64,000 bases of DNA from Triplophysa rosa (taxonomy: Eukaryota > Chordata > Actinopteri > Cypriniformes > Nemacheilidae): NCBI RefSeq assembly GCF_024868665.1, contig NC_079898.1, forward strand, positions 26,098,358-26,162,357, read 5' to 3'. Shown in pieces: positions 35,955 to 60,781 of this stretch. A program made the position numbers and the translations under genes. The notes below the pieces were generated by a model, which ran no database searches, was not told the origin of the DNA, and saw only the letters and a list, made by a program, of their open reading frames with translations. Each line of letters starts with the position of its first letter. Positions within the stretch are counted from its first letter, which is position 1.

Positions 35955-36680
35955 CATAATGTACATTTACATTTAGTCATATAGCAGATGCTTTTATCCA
36001 AAGCGACAGATGAGGGAAACAATGGAAGCAATTGGAACAACATAAGGACAACAAAAAGCATAAGTGCAATAAAAGAAAACTGGTCTCATATAGCCTCCCA
36101 CAGTATACAGAGCTAAGGTTTTTGTTGTTGTTGATAGAGTAGAGGTGTTGACGGAAGAGATGTGTTTTCAGGCGGTTCTTAAAGATGGCTACAGAATCTG
36201 CTGATCTTGTAGCAGCGGGCAGATCAATCCATAAATGTGGAACTGATCCTGAGAAGGTACGTGAGAGAGATTTTTTACCTTTTTGGGATGGCACCACAAG
36301 ACGTCGTTCGTTTGCAGAGCGTAGGGATCTGGCGGGTATATAAGTCTGCATTAGCGAGTGAAGGTAAGGGGGTGCCAAATCAGCGGTGGTCTCGTAGGCC
36401 AGGAGCAGAGTCTTGAATTTGATTCGGGCGACTATAGGGAGCCAATGTAACTTAGTGAAGAGAGGAGTGACGCGTGCGCTCTCTTAGGTTCATTGAAGAC
36501 CACTGTTGCCGCTGCATTCTGGATCATCTGTAGAGGTTTGATTGTGCAAGCTGGAAGTCCAGCCAGTAGCGCCTTGCAGTAGTCCAGTCCGGACAGAACA
36601 AGAGCCTGGACTAGGACTTGCGTAGCATGCTCGGATAGGACAGATCTAATTTTCCTAATATTGTAGAGGATGAATCTAAT
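35955..36680 (-). mobile_element. L2-like LINE 3' fragment
   Basis: A minus-strand frame (36378 down to 35977) reads APPYLHSLMQTYIPARSLRS, then SGSVPHLWIDLPAATRSADS, then FKNRLKTHLFRQ. This is the characteristic C-terminal end of L2/CR1-type reverse transcriptases, just past the polymerase domain. The 3' tail contains ACATTTAGTCATATAGCAGATGC, a motif common at fish repeat ends. The sequence up to 36680 seems to continue the element in a broken frame. There is no full reverse transcriptase, so this is a dead 5'-truncated copy. Confidence 0.65.
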
Positions 36681-36823
36681 GTAAATAAGTTGTCACAGAA
36701 AAAGAATATGTGCATAACTAAATGTTGACAAGAATGTCAGATAGAACCTTATAATTACACGGTGATAAGTCTAGAATAAATAAAAAAACAGTCAATTAAC
36801 ATAGCATGTTAACATAGCATATC

Positions 36824-39800
36824 TTATTTGAAATTGTCTAAGACATTGATGGGTGGAGCAAGGCTGGGCACAGTGGAATTCTGGGGGGTTCTTCGTAGAC
36901 CCAAGTCATCAGTTTCAGGGTTGAGCTGCTCCTGAGCTCGATGGATAAGAAGACTCTTTTTCCACTGGAAACAAAAAGCTGCTGCCTTTGACGCTTCAGA
37001 GTTTGGTTCCGGTTGTTTCAAGCCCTGTAAAAACCACAAAGACAATTCAGATCATCAATGGCAATCGTTTCAAAGTAAATGATGACTAAATTTGCCCACT
37101 TTATAGTTTGCAAAATGATTTTTACATTCCTCTTACCCTGATACAAGCAGTTTCCGCAGCTCGGACGCCTTGGATGACCGTCTGTAGTAGATTCTGTGCA
37201 TTCTTCACCAGGATCTCATCCGATGACTTACATCCAGGGGTCACTGCATTAACACTGGAGAAACACCATGCACCCCTTGGGTCACAAGAGAGTTTTGCAT
37301 GTTTAATAGTTGTATTGTTATTGAGCATGATGTGTCAGAAATGTAGGGAGAAAGGTAAGAAAGTCCATCAACTGTGCATCAGATCTGAGATTCTGAGAGT
37401 CAGTGTAACTTTGAACGTTTCTCACCTAGAGATGATGGCGAGTTGGTTGGAAATGGTAACAATCTGCTCTGCTATGACACAGAGCTCTTCTGTGCAATGT
37501 TTGTCCAAACAATGGTCTGCTATGACACGCACAAACCGGGTGATGGACTGGCCGCTCGAAACGAGATCTTTTGCAGACGTCACGAAAGCATCTTTACTCT
37601 GTTGGGGAAACATACAATTAAGATCTGTGTTGTTGAAGAGGACAACATCTTTGTCAGAGTTGCTTACCTGAATGGGTCCTTTACGCTTTAAATATTGGGC
37701 CATGTGAAAGAGTTTATCAGCCATTTCCTTCGTCACCTTGACGACCTGGTTACCCTTGTCATCCCACTTCTCTGTCTCTCGTTTGAGAAAGAGGGACGTG
37801 TATGAGAGAGTCATGTCCACCGAGGTGAATGTGGGCACTCTTGTGATCCTCTGTGATGTCACTTCCTAAAGAAAAAATGAACAAATGATGTTTTCCTGTG
37901 TGTGCAGTATGTTGTGTTATTTTGCAATGAAGTCATTCATCAACAGTTGTTACCTTATTTGGGTCCTGTCTGGACACATCTTGGATGTTTGGTTTGCTTG
38001 CGGTAGAATCTTGATTCTTTTTGGCCGTGGGATTTGGTTCTTTGCGTATAGGATGCAGGGTTTCCCTTTTTTGCGTGAATGCTATTGATATTTGAGGCTT
38101 CAGACATCCACCGGACTCTCTGCCCTGCAACCCACACTTGATTTTTTCTTTGGTAACATCAAGAATTCCATCCAACTTACAAATTTCCTCTATAAGATAG
38201 TGAGCCTTTGCTGACCAGCACTGTGTCTGTATGTCAAGAGTTAGAGTCTCGCCCAGAGTTTGTGTCTCTGCGATCATTCTGGCTCTACACAATATGTCTG
38301 ACATCTGAAAGGACAAGTGGTCATTGAAAAAACGTAGATTTGATCTCTCCTTTGGGTCTCTGATAAAATTGAAACAGTCTTCAATGGACTCTGTTGCATT
38401 TTTAACACTCTTCATTAACAAATCTGCTTCGCTTTCAAATTGTGCCAAAGCATCTTCAGTTTCCATGCTGCCATCTTTACTTTTCACTGAGCATGCCAAA
38501 GAAATAATGTTTTGAATTGCTGTCACATAATCCTGGTTACTCTTACTCAGGAGACAAGCGAGTGCTTTCATTTTAATCTTAAAATGTCTCTGTAGAAGCT
38601 CTGACTTGGCCAATGTCAAGACACTTGAGAGAGACACAGTACCAACATCATCTGCAACCTGTAGGTATGAGTCCGTAAGCATCTTCACCTCTTCTTGTAG
38701 TTCTTCTAAATGTTTAACCTTATAGCTGTCTTGACAGTTCAAAGAAGACAGTCTTGCAGCTTCTTGGATACGAAGTGAGTTCTCGGACATCGCTGCCAAC
38801 CATTTCTTGGGTGTCATTTGACGATTTATTTGCTTGCCATCAGACGTTCCTAAAATTCTATCCAGTGAATTCAGCAGCACTTGAATGGACAAAGCCCAAA
38901 GCATGCAGAGGCCATCGAGCTCATCAGTTAGAGTTGACCTTGAACCAACAAGATCTGTAAGATTCTTTGCGTTGGTTTGAGCTTTTTGGAGTTTGCTTTG
39001 CAAGGTCATAATACTCTCATGAGACTCACCCAACACCTTGATGTCCACCGATGTCACAAGTTGCACAGCATCCGCACATAAACACATGACCTCTGTGAGT
39101 TCCTGTGTGATAGATTCCAACATGCTTGGTACGTAGTTTTGGAACATGGAGTAAACGGCATGGTACCACATCCCTGCCACCGGCATCAATATCTTCCGGG
39201 CACTTTTGATGAGGTCTGAGAATTGTGTGCTGTGTTTATAAATACTATCTGTACTCATAGCTGAACTCATGGCTGTTTCCTGTGCTGTCTGGACGAGCAA
39301 GGGTGTCAGGGACACTAGTTCAGATCGCAGACTTTCCATTTCCAGATTGTCAACTGTGTTTGTGACGCTGGTGGCCTCTCTGGCAGCTTGGGCGTAGCTG
39401 TTTGAAAGCCCAAGAACTCCAGTGCAAGCCATGTTGAGGGCTTCTACATCTTTTCCTTTGGTCATGTTGACAACTTCACACAACAGAGGCAATAAATCAA
39501 CATTATAAAGCTGTACAACAGGATTAGATTCAACGACAGGTACAGTCCACTCTTCTTCTGTGTTTGGCACATTCTGCTCCATGATTGGTTGAACAGTCTC
39601 CAAATCATCTTTAAGCTGAATATCTTCAATAGTGGAGCTGTGCACTGACATCTCGGATTCAGTTTTATCATCATCACTTCGAGCTTCTGAAATTGGGACA
39701 GCACACGGTGCGGTACTGACAAACTGGCGAGCTCCCTCCCGCAGTGGACTGAGCAAATGTGGATGCTGCAAGCCATCAAGACCTTCACGTAGAACGTCAA

Positions 39801-42800
39801 AGTGTCTTAAAGCTATTGTGACGCTGTCGGAAAGCAATGAGAATTGCTCACTGCTAAGGCTTGTATTAGAGTAGATTTCAGTGAGACAGTTTGTCACCTC
39901 GGCCGCCCAGGCCTCAGCTTGCTTTATCAAAACCAGAAGCCCATTACGGTAGATTGGATTGTCACTCTTATCAACGTGTCTTCTCACAAACTGTATCACT
40001 TGGCTCATGTGCCCGATAAGCAAACCTGCCTGTTTGGTGAAGATCTGCACATTCTGATCTTTATGTGCATCAACACAAGCCCCCCAGTCTTGTCCGATCT
40101 CCTTAAGAGCGAGACAGACAAAGTCCTTAATGTTCATGATGCCGCTACAAACATGCAGGAGTTGCTCCATCTCTTCTGTCCATCTCGGAGTTATCTCTTT
40201 TAGCTTTTGCAGAACTACTGCACAGTGCACGGCATCTTCTCCAAGATCCGAAACGAGCGCTACAATTGCGTCTTTTAGTTGCAGAATGAATGCTCTGGAG
40301 TTATCTACACCCTCAAGACTTGTCTCATCACATGCTAAAGATGAGATGAAGCCAGCCACCTCTGCTATCTTATCAGCGTGAGCTTCAAAGGCTTCACATT
40401 GCTTCTGAAGTGTTTTCACATCCAACTCTTCATCATCAAGCTCTTCCTGGGAGATACGGCTAACAGCGTGCACCAGCTGCTCCAAAGGAGCTACACTTGA
40501 GACAAATATGTCCATTATCTGGAACATGGTGGCTTTCGCAACAGCATTGTTGACTTTATGGATCTGCTGCGATAGTTCTTGATCATCAGAATGTTTGGTT
40601 TGTTGGGAAATCCCTGACCAGTGTTGTAGGACCAGCTTGCAGTTCGCAGCCACTTCCAACTGGATTTCCCTCCTGGAAGCGTTTGCTACCATCATACTGT
40701 GGAGCACCAGGTCACGAAGCATAACATCAAATCCAGCATCTTTAACAGACGTGGGGGCAGACAGCATCCTCTGTAAAGTGTTCTGTATTTCGGTGTAGTA
40801 TCCACGCGAACCCGTAACACCCGGTTCACACTTACTCTTAAGTGTGCTTACGATGTCATTCACAGTCAATTCCACTTGGTTTAAGATGTAATGCTTTGCA
40901 CTCTGAGCCTCCTCACTGTTCGGATGTTTGATGGTTGTGTACATGGCGGTGTGCAGCATGGAGACACATTTTCCCAGGGTGTCTAGAGATGCTTTTAAAC
41001 GCTTCTGCTGTGTGTTATCACGCAGTTCCTGTATTCGTTCCAACACGGAGGTGTGAAGGAGCAGCATTGCCTTGGAGTAGACTTGAAACGCTTTCAATAA
41101 GGATGAAATGTCTTCTGCAGCTCCTACTTGAGAGAGACAATGCAAGAGCCATTCAGCAGCCGCCGTGATCTTCCTTACAGTCTCATCATCCTCTACCAGA
41201 AGAATCTACGAAACAACAAAAACAAAATTAGAAGCATTTCAGTCATGCACAAACATTTTCAGAGTTTACTCTTTTTCTCTCATTTCTGCATGCAGACAAA
41301 TTACCTTTACCACACTCAACATCACATTCTGAGTTGCTTCAATGAGTTCTTCTCTGTGTTCCATGACCTCTGGTTGTATGCTGAGCTTTTGGGTGGCCAG
41401 GAGCACATGCTGACCCGACACAGTCAGAGATTCCACAAGGTGATCCATCTCAATTTTTAGTATGCTATCTTCTGTATTTTCCATTAGCCTGAATGTAAGA
41501 ATACGAGATGTAACGCAAATCGACATGCATCTACAACCACCTACAAAAGTACCATTATATTACCATGCTGCCATGTTTTTTTTCCTTTTACATGGTGCCA
41601 TAGTAAAACCATGTTAAAAAAATGTACGACTGCAAGAAATGTTCAACATTTTCAAGTCTTTTAGCACTTTAACATGAACTATGTTTTATTTGAGGTACTA
41701 TGTAAACAACATGCTATGTTAATATAATATAATATAGTATACACAAAATATACAAGAATGTTTTTTCTACTATGGTAGTGGATGATGTTCCAGAACTGAA
41801 AATAGCTAACATTCTTCAGATGAACACAAAGAAAGATATTTGAAAGAAAGACATTTATAGAGGTTTGAAACAACCTGAGAGTGAGTAAAGATGACAGAAT
41901 TTTAATTTTTGGGTGAACTATTCCTTTAAGTTCAATTAAAGTCCGTTTACGGAAGTCGTGCCACTCGGCGGCCATGTTTGCAATGCCTCTGGGCAGCTAT
42001 TTGCATCATAACAAGTCCACAGTCCTATCTACTTGAATGGGGGAAGGCAGATATTTTTAAAATCACAATTAAACAGCATATTTCTGATTAAAATTTAAAC
42101 ACGACATGAACTGTATCATGACTTTGGTTTGCAAAGCTTAAATTGCGCTATAAATCACATTTTTCGAGGTCGCCTCATCTACTACGCCTTCGCACAGGCT
42201 GGCAAGCGTCTCACGAGAGCCCCGCCCCAGAGAATCGTCAGTCTTTATTGATTGACGATTGGCTCGTTTTATTGGAAGGCGGGACTTCCTTCGTAAGAAC
42301 GGCCATATTGAGCGTTGCATTCCTCGCCATTCTTTGTAACGGCATTGGCACATCTTGTTAATATTAATCTTTGCTTCAATCCTATTGGCTTTACAAGTCA
42401 TTTTTTCAATTTACTGTTTCACATTTTGACAAGTGGTTAAGTTGGTGTAACTTATAATAATGAGTTGGAATTGCTTATTTTGAAGAGAATAAGATATTGA
42501 CAAACACTGAAAATAGTAAGTTGAAATCACTTGTAAAAACTAATTTGATTGTACTTAAAGAATTAAGGCAGCAAAAAATGTTTAATAGTGTAGTGTAGTG
42601 CAAATTACTTCAGTTTAGTAAATACTGCAATACACCACAGTATTTTTATGGATTTTAAAATGAATGACCTCCCATCCTGCCAAGAAAGCAATAAATGTAA
42701 CTGACCTTGTTGCCATAGCCGCCATGTTTTTAGAAGCTTTGCTCACAGCTGTAGCGGCCGCTTCCAGTTGAGTGAACTGGTCCAGTTCTGTATCACTTCC

Positions 42801-43511
42801 ACACAGCAGGATGAGCTGACACAGGTGAGTGGACAGAGGAGCCACCACCTGCTCGATTGAGCCTGTTTTTATCAAGCCGTCTTCTAGAAGAGATGTCATT
42901 GCTCTTGCACAAGAAATGACAATTTCACAAGAAATGACTCACAATACATGTCATGAACATGTCCTGCCTGCCTAATTCATGTACTTCTGTAATCTCATCT
43001 TTTAACGTCAATTTTATACACTGCTATTTACTAAACAAAGTTATAATTGTTGACATAAGCAGGTTAGTTTATTTGCTAGACGATATATTGAGATGAGATC
43101 ATTACCTGGTGGTGCTGCAGGTTCATGAAACTGCCTGTTGCACTGTAGCACCTCATAAATAATGCACAACATTGACTGTGATGCAGAACGGTTGGGTTGA
43201 ATCTCATGTGTCACAACATGGCATCCAGAGACATTCTTCCCAAACACGAATGAAGGCTGTCAATTTGAGTATAATACTATTAAACTTAACCACGTTTTAA
43301 ATCTACAACTAAACTCTGTTAGTGGCTTTTAATGTGTACCACTAATGTAAACATGTATAAATAACTTTGATAAAGCTTTTAATGTGCACCACTAATGTCA
43401 TTAATTGTGCTGACTAAAGGGGCTGAGGTGGTGAAGTCCTTATACACCTCTGCCACTTGCAGGACTGAGAGGTCAGGCATCTCACTGGTAACAACTTTAT
43501 ACAAGGCACTC
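36824..43511 (-). CDS. Large divergent vinculin/alpha-catenin family protein (about 1,512 aa)
   Basis: Coding exons: 43415-43511, 43106-43256, 42706-42901, 41305-41488, 37954-41205 (3,252 bp), 37668-37865, 37426-37598, 37137-37254, 36824-37024. Every junction is in phase. The start is taken as ATG at 43480; an upstream exon is possible because the frame is open to the exon edge. The N-terminal helical segment (SIEQVVAPLSTHLCQLIL) resembles the start of vinculin/alpha-catenin. Residues 200-600 align in style with alpha-catenin bundles (for example EAHADKIAEVAGFISSLACD). A long extra helical region follows. The end matches the vinculin-family actin-binding domain: KWDDKGNQVVKVTKEMADKL, ISNQLAIISSVNA, LVKNAQNLLQTVIQGVRAAE. 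Vinculin is 1,066 aa and alpha-catenin about 906, so this is much longer. It probably links adhesion sites or membranes to actin. I cannot name an orthologue; alpha-catulin and the catenins fit only partly. The first two exons and the weak GTCAGC donor at 43414 are less certain. Confidence 0.8.
41770..41945. mobile_element. CACCCAAAAATGAA-family MITE (diverged) in vinculin-like gene intron
   Basis: The right end reads GACAGAATTTTAATTTTTGGGTGAACTATTCCTTTAA, the family's usual terminus. The left part (GAACTGAAAATAGC...CATTCTTCAGATGAACAC) is eroded. No coding capacity. It lies between the 41305-41488 and 42706-42901 exons. Confidence 0.55.
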
Positions 43512-43634
43512 CTGAAATAAAATATTGGGGAACTAAGTTGCACATTTGACCTCATAACCAGTTATAAGGTTAGTTTACGGCGTTTCACAAAATAAAGAAA
43601 TTCGTATGGGTTCAGAATGTCATACGAGTGAGTA

Positions 43635-44150
43635 AATTATAGGCGCTTGCCTAGGGCGCCATCTAGTGAGGGACGCCAAATATGCGGCGAGAAAAAATAT
43701 ATGATTAAAATTATAATGTCTATTTATTTTTTTCAACAGTTTTTGCCATCCCTCTATCTACAACAATACTTTGACATAAAAAATAAGTTAAACTTCTTTG
43801 GACATGAGTTCTTTTCTCGTGGGGAAGGGGCGCCATCAGTCAAGTTCGCCTAGGGCACCAAATGGTCTAGGACCGCCCCGGATCAAATGTTATTTCTGTT
43901 ACACTTATAATTGATGCAGTATAAACCTTAAAGGACCATTGTGTCATTTTTAGTGGCATCTAGTGGTGAGGTTCTCTTTGAATCTCTGCGAATCTCTTTC
44001 GAAGCACTACGGAGGCTGAGAGAGGATTAAGATGTCGTCACGTTTTCGCTTCTTTCCTGAATGAGATAACATGCTTACGAAACACGTTCTGTGTAGAGCA
44101 GTCCGTCTGTTTAGGGCTACTCAGAGCCGTTGAAAAACAGAGTTGCGACA
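43635..44150. repeat. Two dispersed repeats upstream of the vinculin-like gene
   Basis: 43635-43880 has inverted ends around GCCTAGGGCGCCA / GGCGCCATCAG...CGCCTAGGGCACCA. 43928-44130 is a second copy of the family seen at 15340-15930 (shared GCACTACGGAGGCTGAGA and AGATGTCGTCACGTTTTCG). Neither has coding potential. Confidence 0.55.
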
Positions 44151-44937
44151 CACTTTGATCTCGCCGCCGCGTGGTCACGTGATTGATGGAGCTCTCAATA
44201 GTTCCAAACTGTCAGTCTGTTTGAACGGATTTAAGTGGGAGAGACAGTGGAAACAGCTGCATTTGCAACAAATTTCACCATATACGAGCACAATATATGC
44301 ACTGATTACTATGTTGATTAAATTTATAATAACATTTTGTCTGATGAGTGTTAGAGAGACACTATTAATCAGTTTTGTGTGTTTAATTTGACTAGGAAGG
44401 ATGTACAATGTGCAATACATTAATCGGAACTCGGAACTTATCGTGCTTTCTTTGGCCAAGGCCCGCCCAAGAGGCCACATGACTGACAGGTAAAGCAACC
44501 AATCACGTTTCGTTTTGTGCCGTGGCGTGGAAATGTCCCCGCAGTAATAGACCGGTGTACATTCACGAACGTGTCAAAAGTTAACAGCAACAAAATTATT
44601 ATTAGTTTATGCCGCGAACCTCGCATACTTTTAAGAATTAAGCATTTAGTCGATCGTGATGAATTCTTATAGCAACCGTTGTAAACACGGCAGCTTACTT
44701 CTTAGATCAGACGGCTTCGTGTTGTTTCCAGGCGGACCGTTAAAGAACGCGACACGCACGTCTCCCAGAAATCCTGTGAAATTCAACCAATCAAATGCCG
44801 ACTTCGAACATGCTGAAGTGTTTCCAGAAAAGTGTGCCTTATGCATCAGACGTTTAGCCAACGGTCCGTGGGCGTGACATCTGAGGCTGAGACTACCATC
44901 CCACTGACAAGACCTGGCCAGACTCTCTAAGAACACC
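44151..44937. other. Intergenic between the vinculin-like gene and egln1
   Basis: Moderately CpG-rich from 44440 onward. Overlapping open frames on both strands (44143-44391, 44175-44498, 44656-44877, 44667-45122) show no family similarity. Any 5' untranslated exon or promoter of the minus-strand vinculin-like gene would be expected here. CCAAT-type boxes occur near 44499 (CCAATCACG) and 44786 (CCAATCAAA). Confidence 0.3.
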
Positions 44938-45130
44938 AATGGTGTCCTGGTAGCCTGGTGGTTCGTGCGGCGACATATAGCGCTAGTACGCCTGCGGCGA
45001 CCCGACTCCGATTCCCGTCTTCGTGCAGTCCGGTCCTTTGCCGATCCTGCTCCCCTGTCTCTTTCCATCACTTTCCTGTCACCTCTCCACTGTCCAAGAG
45101 AAATACAGCTAATGAAACACAATAAAAAAC
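44938..45130 (+). mobile_element. tRNA-derived SINE
   Basis: TAGCCTGGTGG at 44951-44961 fits the RNA polymerase III A box (TRGYNNARNGG-like), and GACTCCGATTCC at 45004-45015 fits a B box about 45 bases downstream. A pyrimidine-rich body (CTCCCCTGTCTCTTTCC, CTTTCCTGTCACC) and an A-rich end (CACAATAAAAAAC) follow. This is the usual architecture of fish tRNA-related SINEs. It explains most of the long minus-strand open frame across the region, which is not a gene. Confidence 0.65.
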
Positions 45131-45289
45131 ATGATTTATGAAAATGAGTTATCCAGTTTTGAAAATGAGCTCTTCATATATAACTATAAACCTCAAATAC
45201 AAATGTTCTTAAATCTTTTATCAAAAACAACTTTTCTGATATCATGTGTTTTTAAGTGGTGTGTGTGTGCTTGTGTGTGTATGGTAACC

Positions 45290-45770
45290 AGAGTTGGCTG
45301 TAACTACTTGTGAGTAATTAGTTACTGTAATTTAATTACTTTTCCCTTGAAAAAGTAAAGTAAGGGATTACTCAAATTTTTTCTGTAATTTAATTACAGT
45401 TACTTCTGGTGTAATTAAACTAAATACTTTGTGTAATATATGTGTGTGCAATAGTGGAATTTACATAAAAATTCAAAGTCTAACTTTAAAATCTGTGCTT
45501 TTATGTATAATTCTCACATTTGTAATACTTTGGTCAGTAAATAATAATACTTTACTGTAGTTTTATATTATTTATTTGAATGAATTAAAAGAGCCGTTTC
45601 ATGTGTCCATCCTTGAATCACTTAACTAATCAAGGTTGATATAGGATATAGAAAGTAATAATAATTAAATACTTATGAGTATTTGTACAGTAATCTAATT
45701 ACACTATTGAATATGTAATTAGTAACTAGTAATTCATTACTTTTTCAGAGTAACTTGCCCAACACTTATG
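45290..45770. repeat. GTAATTTAATTAC-rich inverted repeat element
   Basis: The left part (GAGTAATTAGTTACTGTAATTTAATTAC) is answered at the right by TAATTAGTAACTAGTAATTCATTAC...GAGTAACTTGCCCAACAC, the pattern of a widespread fish MITE with a TTGGGC.../...GCCCAACAC end. No coding capacity. It lies upstream of egln1. Confidence 0.55.
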
Positions 45771-45939
45771 GTAACATGCTCCATTTAAAACGAAGGTAAC
45801 GTTACTTAATTAAATTCCGTAGTGGATGGCGCACAGTTCTGTGTTAACAGTCTAAAAATGCTCAGTAATTAGGCCACCTACGACAAACAAAAATCCCTCT
45901 GAATGGGAACCAGAATAAAGCACTCCTACAGAGTGCGTG

Positions 45940-46271
45940 TGAAAGGGACGGAGTATATTTATAACGTGTGTCCACGCCCCCTGACGCTGACGTCAGAGGT
46001 TATGAGTTGTACTGGCGACTTGCAGAACTCGCACCAGTCCAACAGCACAACCGCGCTCGAGGAGGAGCGACACGGCGGTATGAAGAGCGACACGGCGGTA
46101 TGAAGACCGTGCGGCACGAACCGTACCGTTTCTTTAACGGAGAGAAGAGAAACGTTCCCCGTGTGATGAAACGGACGCGGCGCTTCGTTCGCATTTCGTC
46201 GCATTTGTTGAAGCCGACGCGTCTGAACCACCACAGGATCGCGCGCGGAAGATCGGATTTAAAGGGCCAGC
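45940..46271 (+). promoter_or_regulatory. egln1 CpG-rich promoter / 5' UTR with candidate HIF site
   Basis: GC-rich, CpG-dense sequence immediately precedes the egln1 start. ACGTG at 45964-45968 (with CCACGCCC right after) matches the RCGTG core of HIF-responsive elements. EGLN1 is a known HIF target that closes a negative feedback loop, so the site is plausible but common by chance. A perfect 20-bp direct duplication, GAGCGACACGGCGGTATGAA, occupies 46065-46084 and 46085-46104. Several upstream ATGs lie here, including one frame (from 45968 or 46100) that overlaps the egln1 start out of frame to 46444. Confidence 0.4.

Positions 46272-60781
<14,510 letters not shown>

Noticed and set aside
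44951..45015. A functional tRNA gene
   Set aside because: Pol III boxes are present, but there is no plausible cloverleaf with a seven-base acceptor stem, and the flanks are typical SINE body.
44667..45122. Minus-strand open frame of 151 codons
   Set aside because: Half of it is the antisense of a tRNA-derived SINE with A and B boxes, and the rest has no family similarity.
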